38,331 bases of DNA from a virus. The translations under genes and the position numbers were made by a program. Positions 21,174 through 29,832 of the stretch are shown piece after piece. The notes under the pieces are model-generated. The model saw only the letters and a list, made by a program, of their open reading frames with translations. It did not search any database and was not told where the DNA came from. The stretch lies in the IMG/VR virus record IMGVR_UViG_3300045996_002259, positions 1 to 38,331 of that record. One strand, 5' to 3'. The number at the start of each line of letters is the position of its first letter. Position 1 is the stretch's first letter.

Positions 21174-22853
21174 TCAACCGGCGTTGGCGGACATGCGGCG
21201 CATGAAGGCGGCCGCGGCTTCGGGGTTCTTGGCGAGACGGCCGAGGAAGGCGGAGGCTTCGTCGGGATTGGTGGGCAGACCGTCGTCACCGGTGTTTTCG
21301 GAATCGCTCCCCTGCCCTTTCTCTTCGGGATTCTGCGGGGCATTGTTGCGGGTCTTGAGCGCGAGGTAATCGGCCAGCGACACTTCGCGGTCCTTGAGGC
21401 CTTTGAGGATGAAGGCGGATTCGTCGAGGTCTTGGGTAACCTCGGGTTTCCAGTCGAGACCCTGCCAGCCGTAGAGACGTTTGTAGGTGAGCGCGCCGGC
21501 CTTGAGCTGCTCGAGGTGCATCTTGCCGTCGCGGCCGAAATCGACGGTGAGACGGGGCGGCGGGATCCAGACGTGTTTCCACCACTGCGGATCTTTGCAG
21601 GGGCGCAGGCGCTTGGTGGCGAGTCCGCACGCGATGGCGTGAATGTAGGAGCGGCCGCAATACGTGTTCACCAGCTCCTGTTGCTGCGCTTCGATCCAGC
21701 CCTGGGCGTCGGCAAGGACGAAGCGGGTGTTGGCGCCACCGAGGGCGGCGATGTTCCACAGGATATCGGGGGCCAGGTCGCAGCCCCAGGCGATGTCGCG
21801 GATCATGTAATCCAGGAGCTGGATATTGTTCGGGTGCGGACGGGAGTCGGAGAGGAACTTGATGCGCTTGCCCGGTCCGAGTTCGGGGATCACGCCGCCG
21901 CCGTGGACTTGCTCGAGGGTGATTTTCTTGCCACCGCCGACGTCAACCTGACGGGTCTGGCCGCCGGCACGGCCGGCACCGGTCGGCGAACCGCCACCGG
22001 GAAGCGGTTCGTCTTCGATGACGTAGCCGAACTGGTTGGCCAGCTTCACGCCGGCTTTGATGAAGCCGAGGATCTCCGTGCCATCGAGCAGATGCGGGAT
22101 GGCGTGGTGTAGCATCGAGAGGCCGCGCACGGCGCCGCCGCGGTCGTAATCGCAATTGAGGATGAAGGCGGACGCGGGGATATCGACGGGCTCGCCATCG
22201 AAGCCGAGGATGCGGTAGGCGATCGCGCGGTTGTGACGGTCCGGCAAAACGCCGTCGCGCCAGTCGGTGTTGTCGGTGCCGGCGAGCGTGCCGTTGCCGA
22301 TCTGGTGGCCTTCGTAGTAGGCCTGCATGGCCTGGCCGGTGGGGCTGGTGGTGAGCGCGTTGCCGGCATCACCGTCGCGGAAACGCCAGCGGGTGTTCGC
22401 CAGCTGGCCCTTGTCGAAGGTGTAGCGGCCGCCGACATCCCAGGACACGGGGGAATTTGCGCGGGAGTAAAAATAGGACTCGGCGAGTTCGTTCCACGCG
22501 GTGTCCGTCGTGGAGGCGTGAACGGTGAGGCCGGTGCCGACCACCATGCGCGAGCAACCGTTGACGATGCGTTTCGGGAGGCCGTGGTTGGCGTAAAGGA
22601 AACGGACTTTGCGCAGGATCTCCGTGCGCGTGTAGCTGGTGACGTCGAAGCGGGTATCCAGCTCGGGGAAATAAACCATGCCCCGGAGGCGCGAGAAATC
22701 GGCGCCCTGGTAGCCGTTGCTCATGAAGCCACCGCCTCCGCCGCCGATGCCGGAGCCGTAGCCGAAATATGATTCGGCGGACAAGGGAGCGGCGCCGGCG
22801 GAGGTCGGGGCCTCCGTGCGTGACTGGGACATGCGACGGTTGCGGCGGCTCAT
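21174..22853 (-). CDS. Portal protein, lambda family
   Basis: A 559-residue protein forming the head-vertex dodecamer through which DNA enters. Family marks include TRTEILRKVRFLYANHGLPK and RIVNGCSRMVVGTG in the N-terminal third, a WRDGVLPDRHNRAIAYRILG stretch around 200-220, and an IKAGVKLANQFGYVIED region. The ends are glycine-rich and disordered. The ATG at 22853 overlaps the upstream stop (ATGA). Followed by protease and scaffold genes, it completes the head packaging module. Confidence 0.9.
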   Translation of the reverse strand: MSRRNRRMSQSRTEAPTSAGAAPLSAESYFGYGSGIGGGGGGFMSNGYQGADFSRLRGMVYFPELDTRFDVTSYTRTEILRKVRFLYANHGLPKRIVNGCSRMVVGTGLTVHASTTDTAWNELAESYFYSRANSPVSWDVGGRYTFDKGQLANTRWRFRDGDAGNALTTSPTGQAMQAYYEGHQIGNGTLAGTDNTDWRDGVLPDRHNRAIAYRILGFDGEPVDIPASAFILNCDYDRGGAVRGLSMLHHAIPHLLDGTEILGFIKAGVKLANQFGYVIEDEPLPGGGSPTGAGRAGGQTRQVDVGGGKKITLEQVHGGGVIPELGPGKRIKFLSDSRPHPNNIQLLDYMIRDIAWGCDLAPDILWNIAALGGANTRFVLADAQGWIEAQQQELVNTYCGRSYIHAIACGLATKRLRPCKDPQWWKHVWIPPPRLTVDFGRDGKMHLEQLKAGALTYKRLYGWQGLDWKPEVTQDLDESAFILKGLKDREVSLADYLALKTRNNAPQNPEEKGQGSDSENTGDDGLPTNPDEASAFLGRLAKNPEAAAAFMRRMSANAG

Positions 22854-23149
22854 ACTTGGACCCAGTTGCTGCCGAAGTCGGCGTAACGGAAACAGGAGGG
22901 ACCGGTCGGCAAGGTCGGATCCATCTCACGCATGACATCCTGAATCGCGCTGAGCAGGGCGATGCGGGGGAACACGAGTTCGCCACCGTGCGAGCCGCCT
23001 TCAAAGGACTGGTTGGTGAGGACCACCTGATCGAGCGCGGAGGCGGCAACTTCCTGCCACTTCGCGCGCAGACCGGTGGGGTTGTTCGCGTAGAAGATGC
23101 GCAGGAAGTCCCGCGCGATATCCATGCTGACGGTTGTGTCGATGCCCAT
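22850..23149 (-). CDS. Small head protein at the gpW position
   Basis: A 99-residue protein of alpha-helical character, with WQEVAASALDQVVLTNQSF and a C-terminal ADFGSNW. In lambda the gene between terminase and portal encodes gpW, the head-tail joining plug, but no gpW sequence match is clear and this one is longer. It is preceded by a shared 16-bp element and a terminator and overlaps the portal start by 4 bases. Assigned by position. Confidence 0.55.
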   Translation of the reverse strand: MGIDTTVSMDIARDFLRIFYANNPTGLRAKWQEVAASALDQVVLTNQSFEGGSHGGELVFPRIALLSAIQDVMREMDPTLPTGPSCFRYADFGSNWVQV

Positions 23150-23162
23150 GCGGGGGGGCGCA

Positions 23163-23178
23163 TGTCAAAAGGCGGACA
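23163..23178 (-). promoter_or_regulatory. Shared 16-bp element TGTC-N8-GACA (copy 3)
   Basis: On the minus strand TGTCCGCCTTTTGACA, between the terminator at 23183-23214 and the ATG at 23149. TTTGACA is 13 bases before the start codon. Confidence 0.6.
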
Positions 23179-23182
23179 ACAA

Positions 23183-23214
23183 AAGGCCGGCCCCCAAGCG
23201 TAAGGGCCGGCCTT
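23183..23214 (-). terminator. Intrinsic terminator after terminase
   Basis: AAGGCCGGCCC (23183-23193) and GGGCCGGCCTT (23204-23214) form an 11-bp stem, followed on the minus strand by TTTTG. It lies in the 144-base gap between the terminase and the gpW-position gene, which also holds about 80 bases of unassigned sequence. Confidence 0.85.
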
Positions 23215-23293
23215 CGTTCCAGCATTCCAGGCTTCATCTAACAACCGTGTGAGAACTCCTAACGCTGTGTGCGGAGTGTCAAACGCGGGCGCG

Positions 23294-25348
23294 TCACGCC
23301 TCGGATCCGGCAAGCGCCTCGGCGGATTCATCATCGCCCGGGCGAGTTATGCGGCCGTCTTCATCCATCTCGGGGCCGGCGGGTTCGTCGGGCGGATCCT
23401 CCGGGACGGGCGTAGGCGCGCCGCCGCCGTATTGAGATTTGATGACATGCCACAGGACCAGACAGCCCTTGGTGCCGTCGCCGTAGTCGTTGGGGCCTTT
23501 CGGCTCCAACCAGCGCATGACTTTCTTTCCCTTAAACTTTATCTCACTGCGCTTTTCCTGACTGAGTTCATCGATGAAATCCTGTTCGGGATAGGCCGGC
23601 AGATGAAGGCGCGGTGTGGCGGATGTGCCGGCAACGATCTTGTCGAACTCGCCGATGCGGCCGACGTAAAGCTCCCGCTTCATATCCTCGTCGGAGAAAT
23701 GATAGACCGTGATCGGGACGCCATCGACGAAGAAGCGGTTCAGCTTTTCATCGACCATGTCGCGGACGTTGGCGCGCGCCACGCCCTTCGTCGGATAGAA
23801 GCGCGGGAATCCCTTGGCGTCCGTCGTGGAGAGACAGAAGGCGCGGACGCCCTGGGTGTCTTCACCGCGGCCCTCATCCACGCCGCCGATCGCGATGTCA
23901 TCATACCACTCACCCGGGAAGCGTTTGCGGAGAACGTCGGCGAGGCGCTGGTTGGTGGTGATCGCCTCGGCGCCGGCCAGCGTCATTTCCCGTTCGTCGG
24001 GGAACTTCATGCCGATGAACACGGGGCGCTCGGCGATGATGTTCAGTTCCTCGTAAGTGGCGCAGGAGCCGTAATCGATCACGAAGCATTCGCCGCCGGC
24101 GGTGAAACCGGCCTTCACCCATTTCTTTTCCTTCAGCTGGACGTCAGCCATCAGGACGATCGCGGGCAGGCCGGAGATGGGATTGACCGCGGGCGCGATC
24201 GGCATGCAGCCGTGATCATAACCGCCGGCGAGGCGGGCCACGTCTTCCTTCTTCGTCTCCATGGCGGTCTCACGGCGCGGGAGACCGAGGATGGAGTTGA
24301 AGAAATTGAGGATCTTCGAAGGCGATTTGAGCGAGCCGATCCACTTCACCGCGAGATTGCCCCACGAATTTTTCGGGCGCTGGGAATAGAGATCGTTGAT
24401 CCAGATCGAGACGCGGCCGGGGAACGGCTTGTGTTCGTCCTGGCCGGTATTCATCACGCGCCAGCAACTGCGACGGAGCGCGGCGGCCTTGTGTTCTTCG
24501 CGGATCGGCTGGGCACATTCCTTGTTGGCGCACTCGAGGTAAGTTTCGTTGCGGAGACGCTTGTAGTCCCAGTTGCCTTTTTCATCTTTGCAGTGGTTGA
24601 ACCGCATCTGCTCCCAATGGATCGGCTGGAAGTGATCGCAGTGCGGGCACGGGAGGTGGAGTTCTTCACGGGTTCCGGAGAGGAAGTTCTGATTCGTCTC
24701 GCCGTCCCACTCGACCGGAGTGCCACCAGCCACCAGCTTGCCGTCCTGGACTTCCTTCAAGCGCTCGCGCGCGAGGTCAATGGTGTTGGCCTCGCCGCCG
24801 GGCGCGGGCTTGTGCTTGTCGAGTTCGTCAAGGATCGCGAAGCCGATCGACTTGTTGCCGAACTGACCCGCGCTGCCCGAGCCGATCATGTAGATGATCA
24901 TGCCGCGCAGGCGGACCATCAGGCTCGTCACGTCTTCGTCGGCGCCGGTGAACGCCTCCGCCGTGGCGAGACAGTTTTTAAGCATCGGCTGCAGGCGGTT
25001 CGTGCAGATGCGGCGGGCCTCGATAATCGAGTCCATCGCATAGAGCACGTGCGTCTGGCGTGTCGCGGCGAGGTAGGCGATGATGATGATGTAGGCCAGG
25101 GTGAAGCCGAGCTGCGCGCTTTTGCGGATGATGAATTCCGTTTCGTCCGGCGTCGTGACGAACTCCATCAGGCGGCGCACGTAGATGGTCAGCGACGTGT
25201 CGTATTTGCCGTGGTTGTCGCGGGATTCCTCGGGAGTCAGAAAGATGTTTTCTTCTGCCCACTCCCAACAGTTCAGCTCGCAGCCTGGCGCATAAACCCC
25301 AGAGAGAGCCCCGGCCAGTTCGTGCCGGATCTGAGCATAGGACGTCAT
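23294..25348 (-). CDS. terL: Terminase large subunit, GpA family
   Basis: A 684-residue packaging motor and nuclease. The ATPase part has the GpA-type deviant Walker A, KSAQLGFT at 76-83, with its Lys at the front, and a Walker B AILDELD at 171-177. A likely zinc site follows (CPHC at 234-237 with Cys273 and Cys278). The nuclease region has MADVQ with Asp402 and a later GGVDEGRGEDTQGV. The lambda-like type usually cuts at cos. The ATG overlaps the small-subunit stop by 4 bases. Confidence 0.92.
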   Translation of the reverse strand: MTSYAQIRHELAGALSGVYAPGCELNCWEWAEENIFLTPEESRDNHGKYDTSLTIYVRRLMEFVTTPDETEFIIRKSAQLGFTLAYIIIIAYLAATRQTHVLYAMDSIIEARRICTNRLQPMLKNCLATAEAFTGADEDVTSLMVRLRGMIIYMIGSGSAGQFGNKSIGFAILDELDKHKPAPGGEANTIDLARERLKEVQDGKLVAGGTPVEWDGETNQNFLSGTREELHLPCPHCDHFQPIHWEQMRFNHCKDEKGNWDYKRLRNETYLECANKECAQPIREEHKAAALRRSCWRVMNTGQDEHKPFPGRVSIWINDLYSQRPKNSWGNLAVKWIGSLKSPSKILNFFNSILGLPRRETAMETKKEDVARLAGGYDHGCMPIAPAVNPISGLPAIVLMADVQLKEKKWVKAGFTAGGECFVIDYGSCATYEELNIIAERPVFIGMKFPDEREMTLAGAEAITTNQRLADVLRKRFPGEWYDDIAIGGVDEGRGEDTQGVRAFCLSTTDAKGFPRFYPTKGVARANVRDMVDEKLNRFFVDGVPITVYHFSDEDMKRELYVGRIGEFDKIVAGTSATPRLHLPAYPEQDFIDELSQEKRSEIKFKGKKVMRWLEPKGPNDYGDGTKGCLVLWHVIKSQYGGGAPTPVPEDPPDEPAGPEMDEDGRITRPGDDESAEALAGSEA

Positions 25349-26238
25349 GCCGCGGCTGCCGTCTCCGCAGGATTTTCAACGGCCGGAGAGGTGAACGCCG
25401 TCGCACGCAGGCGGGAAAACAGGCCGTCCACTTCTTTCCCCCACAATCGATCCGACTCTGCATCCGTAAGGCCGACCAGCTTCGGGCGCACGCGACGGAT
25501 CAAACCGCGCAGGCCGTCGCGGATCGCCAGGTGAATCTCGGTGTTGGCCTTGATAACGTCGGACTTCAGCCACAGCTCGCCCGAGGCGCGCAGCACCTGC
25601 TCGGAATCCTTTTCGAAGGCGCGCAACTCCTTGACGATGTTCGACCACGCACGGCGGGCCTGCTCGGCTTCGGACTGTTTATCGGGATCCTGGGCGAGTT
25701 CGACATATCGGGCACCGGCAACCTGCTCGGCGTTGCGCAGACGCTGCAGGGTGGCGACGTAGCCCAATTGGTCGGCATGCGCCGGCACCGCCGGCGGCCG
25801 CGGCGTGCTCGAGGTGGAAGACTTTGCGGCCGCCGCGAAAAGTGGTCCAGTGGTCGGATCGATGGGAGCGGCGGCCGGTGTGGTCACGTGACCACAAGCC
25901 CCCCCGCCCCCCGTTGACTTTGTAGATTCGGAAGCCGAAGCCTTCACCTTTGCAGCGAGAGCAACAAGGTGATCCGGCACCCGGTTCTTCATGCGCCGCG
26001 CATACCAGTTGGCCATCAGCTCCGGATTATCTAGCGGAGGGAGGTCCGCCGGTTGCACTTCGCGTCCCGCCCCAACCCAGTTTTTCAGCGTCCGCAGAGA
26101 GCAACGAAAAATCGGCAGGTAGTGCTCATACGGGAAATCGTATCGCGCCGGTCCATGCCGAGGCGCCGCCGCCTCCTGCTCACTTTGCGCAGACGCGGAC
26201 GGCGGCGACTCCAAAACAATTTCGCCAGCATCGGCCAT
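25345..26238 (-). CDS. Terminase small subunit-like protein
   Basis: A 297-residue protein in the Nu1 position. Residues 35-60 include an HTH-like part (YLPIFRCSLRTLKNWVGAGR), typical of small terminase DNA binding. Residues 95-145 are a low-complexity linker which contains the CGHVTT coded by palindrome copy 2. Residues 150-280 are helical (YVATLQRLRNAEQVAGARYV; LLKSDVIKANTEIHL-like), probably the oligomerisation part. It is first of the late operon and overlaps the large subunit by 4 bases. Confidence 0.7.
   Translation of the reverse strand: MADAGEIVLESPPSASAQSEQEAAAPRHGPARYDFPYEHYLPIFRCSLRTLKNWVGAGREVQPADLPPLDNPELMANWYARRMKNRVPDHLVALAAKVKASASESTKSTGGGGACGHVTTPAAAPIDPTTGPLFAAAAKSSTSSTPRPPAVPAHADQLGYVATLQRLRNAEQVAGARYVELAQDPDKQSEAEQARRAWSNIVKELRAFEKDSEQVLRASGELWLKSDVIKANTEIHLAIRDGLRGLIRRVRPKLVGLTDAESDRLWGKEVDGLFSRLRATAFTSPAVENPAETAAAA
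25879..25896. promoter_or_regulatory. 18-bp palindrome (copy 2), inside the small terminase gene
   Basis: TGTGGTCACGTGACCACA, perfectly self-complementary and identical to the core at 16858-16877 and 36667-36684. It encodes Cys-Gly-His-Val-Thr-Thr in the linker of the protein, where it can be tolerated. A role in packaging-site recognition by the terminase is conceivable. Confidence 0.6.
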
Positions 26239-26306
26239 CCCACTGCCGCCGTGTCAAAAGTGCAGGGAGTGCAGCAAAAGATTTAGACCGCGTGCATAAA
26301 AACACG

Positions 26307-26324
26307 GTTGGGGACGACCCCAAC
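26307..26324. repeat. Hairpin in the intergenic region
   Basis: GTTGGGG (26307-26313), loop ACGA, CCCCAAC (26318-26324): a perfect 7-bp stem with no T tract on either side, so not a terminator. Confidence 0.7.
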
Positions 26325-26580
26325 GCCTCTTTGATCCCATAAGGGAAGGAGACTCCTTAAGGGAGGGGGTGCGAGGGTAAGCACGGGGCAAACCCTGTGC
26401 AGAAAATCGGCGTTCCGCTGTCTGAAAGTGTAAATACCCCTGTTTACCTATGCACCTATGCTAATTAATCAAAAGACTCTGATGGCCAACAAAAAGCCGA
26501 TGCACGGGTAATTACAGGGGTTGCATAGGTCACGCGCTTTTAAAAGGAAAAGGGGGAAAGGGGAAGGGGCCGAGGCCGGA

Positions 26581-26613
26581 GATGCCGGCGGAAGCGGCCG
26601 TTCCGCCGGCATC
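26581..26613. repeat. 13-bp perfect hairpin in the intergenic region
   Basis: GATGCCGGCGGAA (26581-26593), loop GCGGCCG, TTCCGCCGGCATC (26601-26613). The stem is perfect and GC-rich without T tracts. It may be a protein-binding or primase-start structure of the candidate origin. Confidence 0.75.
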
Positions 26614-26797
26614 AAGGCAGGGAAGGTGCAACAGCGGCCGACCCATGCACGGGTTAACGTCAAGGGTCGGGGGCGGACCCGTGCAGTTATTCGCGGCCGC
26701 TGATCGGGATTGGATTGGCCATGGGGGCAGCCGCGCAGGGCCTGCCCTCCCCTCACCTGGCTAATGGTCACATGACCGCAGTGCGGTCGACGTCTGC

Positions 26798-28531
26798 CTA
26801 CGCTGCGGCCGCTGCCGGCACGCCGAGCAACTCGACCCAGTAACGCTTGGCCCTGCCCTCGCCTCGTTTGATGAACCGCACGCGCCGGCCGTCCTCGATC
26901 ACGAAGATGCGGCCGATCTTGCCCGACATCTCATCCGTGAACATGCGCCCCATCTTCGAAGCGCACTTCATGGACACCTCGAAACTCATTCGATCCCCGC
27001 TCCCGTCCGTCGGCTTCAGCTTACCCTCGAGCAGCCAGGACATCAGTTCGCTCTCATGGCAGCAGTCGACCAGCTCCTGGAAGGTGTATTCGATCGACGG
27101 CTTTTCGGCCGTCAGCGTCTGCGCCAGGATCTCCACCAGCTTCCGTTGATGCGGAGTCTTTTGGTCGGCCAACTGATCCTCCGCCGGCTTTACCAGCGGA
27201 TTGCCGTAGCCGGCCGCCTGGACAGCGCCGCCGAAGATATCCGACCATTCCTTGAACGTCGCGACTCGATACGGCTTCTCACGCGTGCCCGCCGGCGGCC
27301 GCCCGATCGCATACCAGTTTCTCACCAGCGCCCACAACGCGCTCAGGAACTCCCCGCGCACTTCCGGCCGCACCATCACCACCGGGTTCAGATCCCTCCG
27401 GTGCTGTTTCTCCTGCAGGTCAAAATTCTCCACGTGCAAATCGCACTGCAACAAACGCCGCTGCAAGTCCGGGCTCACCGAAAGATTGTTGCCCGTGATG
27501 ATCAGCATCGTGCTCTTCGACGCCTCAAATGACAGCTGCGTGCCCATCACGCGGCCGCCCCACACCGGCGACGTCATGAAACCCTCGAGCAACGCGCTCT
27601 CCAGGTGATTCTTCAAATTGTCGAAGAAGAGATAGGACGCCCCCTGCATCGCGGCCGTGTCCAGGACCTTCCTCAATTCCTCTTCGCCGGCGCGCGGCGT
27701 GTTCTTCGGCAAGCCGAACGGCGCCGCGATCGCCATCTGCGCCACCAGCGACTTGCCGCCACCCTGCGTGTTAGCGCGGACCATGCAACCCATGCGCGCG
27801 TCCTCGATTGGCTGCAGACCGATGCCAAACAACGCCAGCGCCATCGTGATTGCCACCGCCTTCGACCGGCTCAGGCCCGTCGCCGAGTCCAAATCCGCCC
27901 AGGGAAATTCCGAATAGTAGTCGTCCAAGATCCCCTTCGCCGTCACCAGGTCCATCTTTTCATCGATCGGGATCCGGCTCGTCATCGTGAACACCTGGGA
28001 CTCGTCGTCGTAACCCTCCGGCAACAGCTCCGGCCGCCCATCCTTGCGAAACACCGGCAACCGCACCGAGTTCACACGCGCGATCTTCCGCACCTGGTAG
28101 TAGAACGCATCCGACGCCAGGCACCCGCGCGCGGTGGTCAGCGGCATCGTCCGCCCGATCTTCTCGTCACGCGCCGCCTTCCCCTTCCCCACCGTGACCC
28201 AGTCATAGAGCAACGTATAATCTTCCACCCACGACAGGAACCGCTCCGCCGTCATCGGTTTCAGCATCCCGTTTTCGTGGTCGACGGTTACGATGATATT
28301 TTCCCGCCGGAAGAGAGGCGTAGACTTGAGACAAGCGCCCATGTCGCGTGCGAAGTCGACCAGCTTACGCTCATTGCGGCCGGGCAACTCCACCTCGAGC
28401 CGCTTGTCCTCATCCCTGCCCCGTTCGGCATCGGTGAGCACGGAAACCCCCGTTGACGCCGCGGCCTCGTCAGCCGCCGCGCCCATGTGTTTTCGCGCCA
28501 TCGCATTCAGTGCATCGCTTTGTTCGCTCAC
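26798..28531 (-). CDS. SF3-like AAA+ replicative helicase
   Basis: A 577-residue protein. The AAA+ core lies at about 245-370. The Walker A region is RANTQGGGKSL (P-loop with Asn at the first conserved position), then Walker B YLFFDN at 300-305, sensor 1 TMLIITGNN at 341-349 and an arginine-finger candidate in LQRRLLQCD. This matches phage DNA helicases paired with primases. The N-terminal 240 residues are a separate alpha-beta region that may contact the primase. The start is GTG overlapping the primase stop (GTGA), and the candidate origin lies just downstream. Confidence 0.75.
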   Translation of the reverse strand: MSEQSDALNAMARKHMGAAADEAAASTGVSVLTDAERGRDEDKRLEVELPGRNERKLVDFARDMGACLKSTPLFRRENIIVTVDHENGMLKPMTAERFLSWVEDYTLLYDWVTVGKGKAARDEKIGRTMPLTTARGCLASDAFYYQVRKIARVNSVRLPVFRKDGRPELLPEGYDDESQVFTMTSRIPIDEKMDLVTAKGILDDYYSEFPWADLDSATGLSRSKAVAITMALALFGIGLQPIEDARMGCMVRANTQGGGKSLVAQMAIAAPFGLPKNTPRAGEEELRKVLDTAAMQGASYLFFDNLKNHLESALLEGFMTSPVWGGRVMGTQLSFEASKSTMLIITGNNLSVSPDLQRRLLQCDLHVENFDLQEKQHRRDLNPVVMVRPEVRGEFLSALWALVRNWYAIGRPPAGTREKPYRVATFKEWSDIFGGAVQAAGYGNPLVKPAEDQLADQKTPHQRKLVEILAQTLTAEKPSIEYTFQELVDCCHESELMSWLLEGKLKPTDGSGDRMSFEVSMKCASKMGRMFTDEMSGKIGRIFVIEDGRRVRFIKRGEGRAKRYWVELLGVPAAAAA

Positions 28532-29832
28532 CAGCCGGTCCTTTCTTCCTCTGTCAAACGTAGCTCCATTTCATCACTCGCCGTGCGGATTGCCTCGCTC
28601 CCCTTCGTGTAGAAGTGCAAGCCCCGTCGCACCAGGGCAACGGACTCGTCACCGCCTGCGAGACTGCACGTGCGCGCCAGGTCTTTCCATGTCGCCTCGA
28701 CGTTCCGCACCGCCGCGAGTTCGCAGATCGGCCGCATCGGTGCGTTCGGCCGCAGATAGAGGAGTTTCTGTTCACCTGGAGGCTTGAATTGCATGTATTT
28801 TTTCTGGCCCGTCTTGTTCCCGTCCCCGTCCCGCTCTTCCACCAGTTTGCCACGACGCAGACAGCCCGGCAGCCGGGACAACCGCACCGCCGACCACGTC
28901 CCCCGATCGGCGCCGCACATCAGGCCCGCCATCAGGAACGGCATCATGCGCCGTTTCTCCTCATCCCAGGACTCCTTGGTCGGACAATCCACACGCACCA
29001 GGGCGTGCACGGATCTCGAGCCCGAAGTATAGAGCGCCTCGATCCGCGCCGGGATCTGCACGATGAAACCCAGCCAGTCACGCAACGGCGCCGAATCGCT
29101 TTCGATCACGAAGTAGCGGAAATCCGTCACGCACCGCCACGTCCTCCGCGACACCGGCACCCCGCCATCCGCCCGGGCCTTCCCCTCCGGGTTCGGCCTA
29201 TACTCACCGCACACCGGCTGCGGGAGAAACCAGATGCCATAGCTGCCATCCGTCACCGGCTGCTCATCCGGCCACATCTGATCGCCCTGGCTGTATTCAT
29301 TTTCAAAGCACAGGATTTTTTCCCCGTTCGGATACATCAGGCGCAGGAAGTCGGCCGCCGTCACCGTCGCCGGATCCACCGCCGACCGGTTCGCCAACCA
29401 CGGACCGGTGACGATGTCACGCCACGGCGCCGCGATCGCCTTCAGCTTGTCGATTTCGAATTCCACCTTCTTCCGCACCTCCGCCTCGGTCGGGATCCCG
29501 AAATCCTTTCTCTCCTGGGCGCTCGGCTTCCAATCATTCTCACGGCGCAGATATCCCTTTTCCGATCGCGACGGCTGCGCGTCGACGGATCGCAGCTTGT
29601 GCGTGATCTCCGCCTGCGTCCAAGGCAGGTCGCTGCGCGACAGGAATTCTTCGAAGAACGGCCGCGCCTCATGCGGCGTGAAGCCGAAACCATGCAGCAA
29701 CACCCGCGCGGCGTTGAAGACGACCGTGTGCGAGTCCTGCGGATCGGCCGGATCCCGGCGAGGCGCTTCCATCGCCAGGAGATAACGGCGCACCCGTTCC
29801 TCGAGGCTGATTTTTTGGGGGTAAGCAGGCAT
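28528..29832 (-). CDS. Archaeo-eukaryotic-type primase
   Basis: A 434-residue protein. The N-terminal 95 residues resemble a PriCT-type helical module (EARPFFEEFLSRSDLPWTQA). The catalytic region has the three AEP motifs: FVIESDS (242-247) for the metal-binding acidic pair, SGSRSVHALV with His276, and RLSRLPG (317-323). Such PrimPol-type enzymes make primers and are usually adjacent to an SF3-type helicase, which is next here. It overlaps the J-domain stop by one base (TGATG). Confidence 0.75.
   Translation of the reverse strand: MPAYPQKISLEERVRRYLLAMEAPRRDPADPQDSHTVVFNAARVLLHGFGFTPHEARPFFEEFLSRSDLPWTQAEITHKLRSVDAQPSRSEKGYLRRENDWKPSAQERKDFGIPTEAEVRKKVEFEIDKLKAIAAPWRDIVTGPWLANRSAVDPATVTAADFLRLMYPNGEKILCFENEYSQGDQMWPDEQPVTDGSYGIWFLPQPVCGEYRPNPEGKARADGGVPVSRRTWRCVTDFRYFVIESDSAPLRDWLGFIVQIPARIEALYTSGSRSVHALVRVDCPTKESWDEEKRRMMPFLMAGLMCGADRGTWSAVRLSRLPGCLRRGKLVEERDGDGNKTGQKKYMQFKPPGEQKLLYLRPNAPMRPICELAAVRNVEATWKDLARTCSLAGGDESVALVRRGLHFYTKGSEAIRTASDEMELRLTEEERTGW

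Larger units (their letters stand above)
26239..26797. other. Longest gene-free stretch: candidate origin and late-promoter region
   Basis: A 559-base interval with no supported gene between the terminase and helicase genes. It contains TGCACGGGT at 26501-26509 and 26646-26654 with the inverse ACCCGTGCA at 26677-26685, related arms GCACGGGG/CCCTGTGC at 26381-26400, tandem ACCTATGC at 26446-26461 with inverse TGCATAGGT at 26522-26530, an AT-rich block around 26425-26500, hairpins at 26307-26324 and 26581-26613, and TTTTGACA 13 bases before the terminase start. The GC skew changes sign nearby. It also would have to hold the late promoter and perhaps cos. Origin function is inferred from these signs. 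Confidence 0.55.

Noticed and set aside
23249-25534. A 761-codon open frame on the + strand
   Set aside because: It is antisense to the terminase gene, whose motifs are clear.
26469-26771. A 100-codon minus-strand frame in the long gap
   Set aside because: Its composition (Pro, Cys, Arg-rich, no helix pattern) looks like translated non-coding sequence and it runs through the repeats and hairpins.
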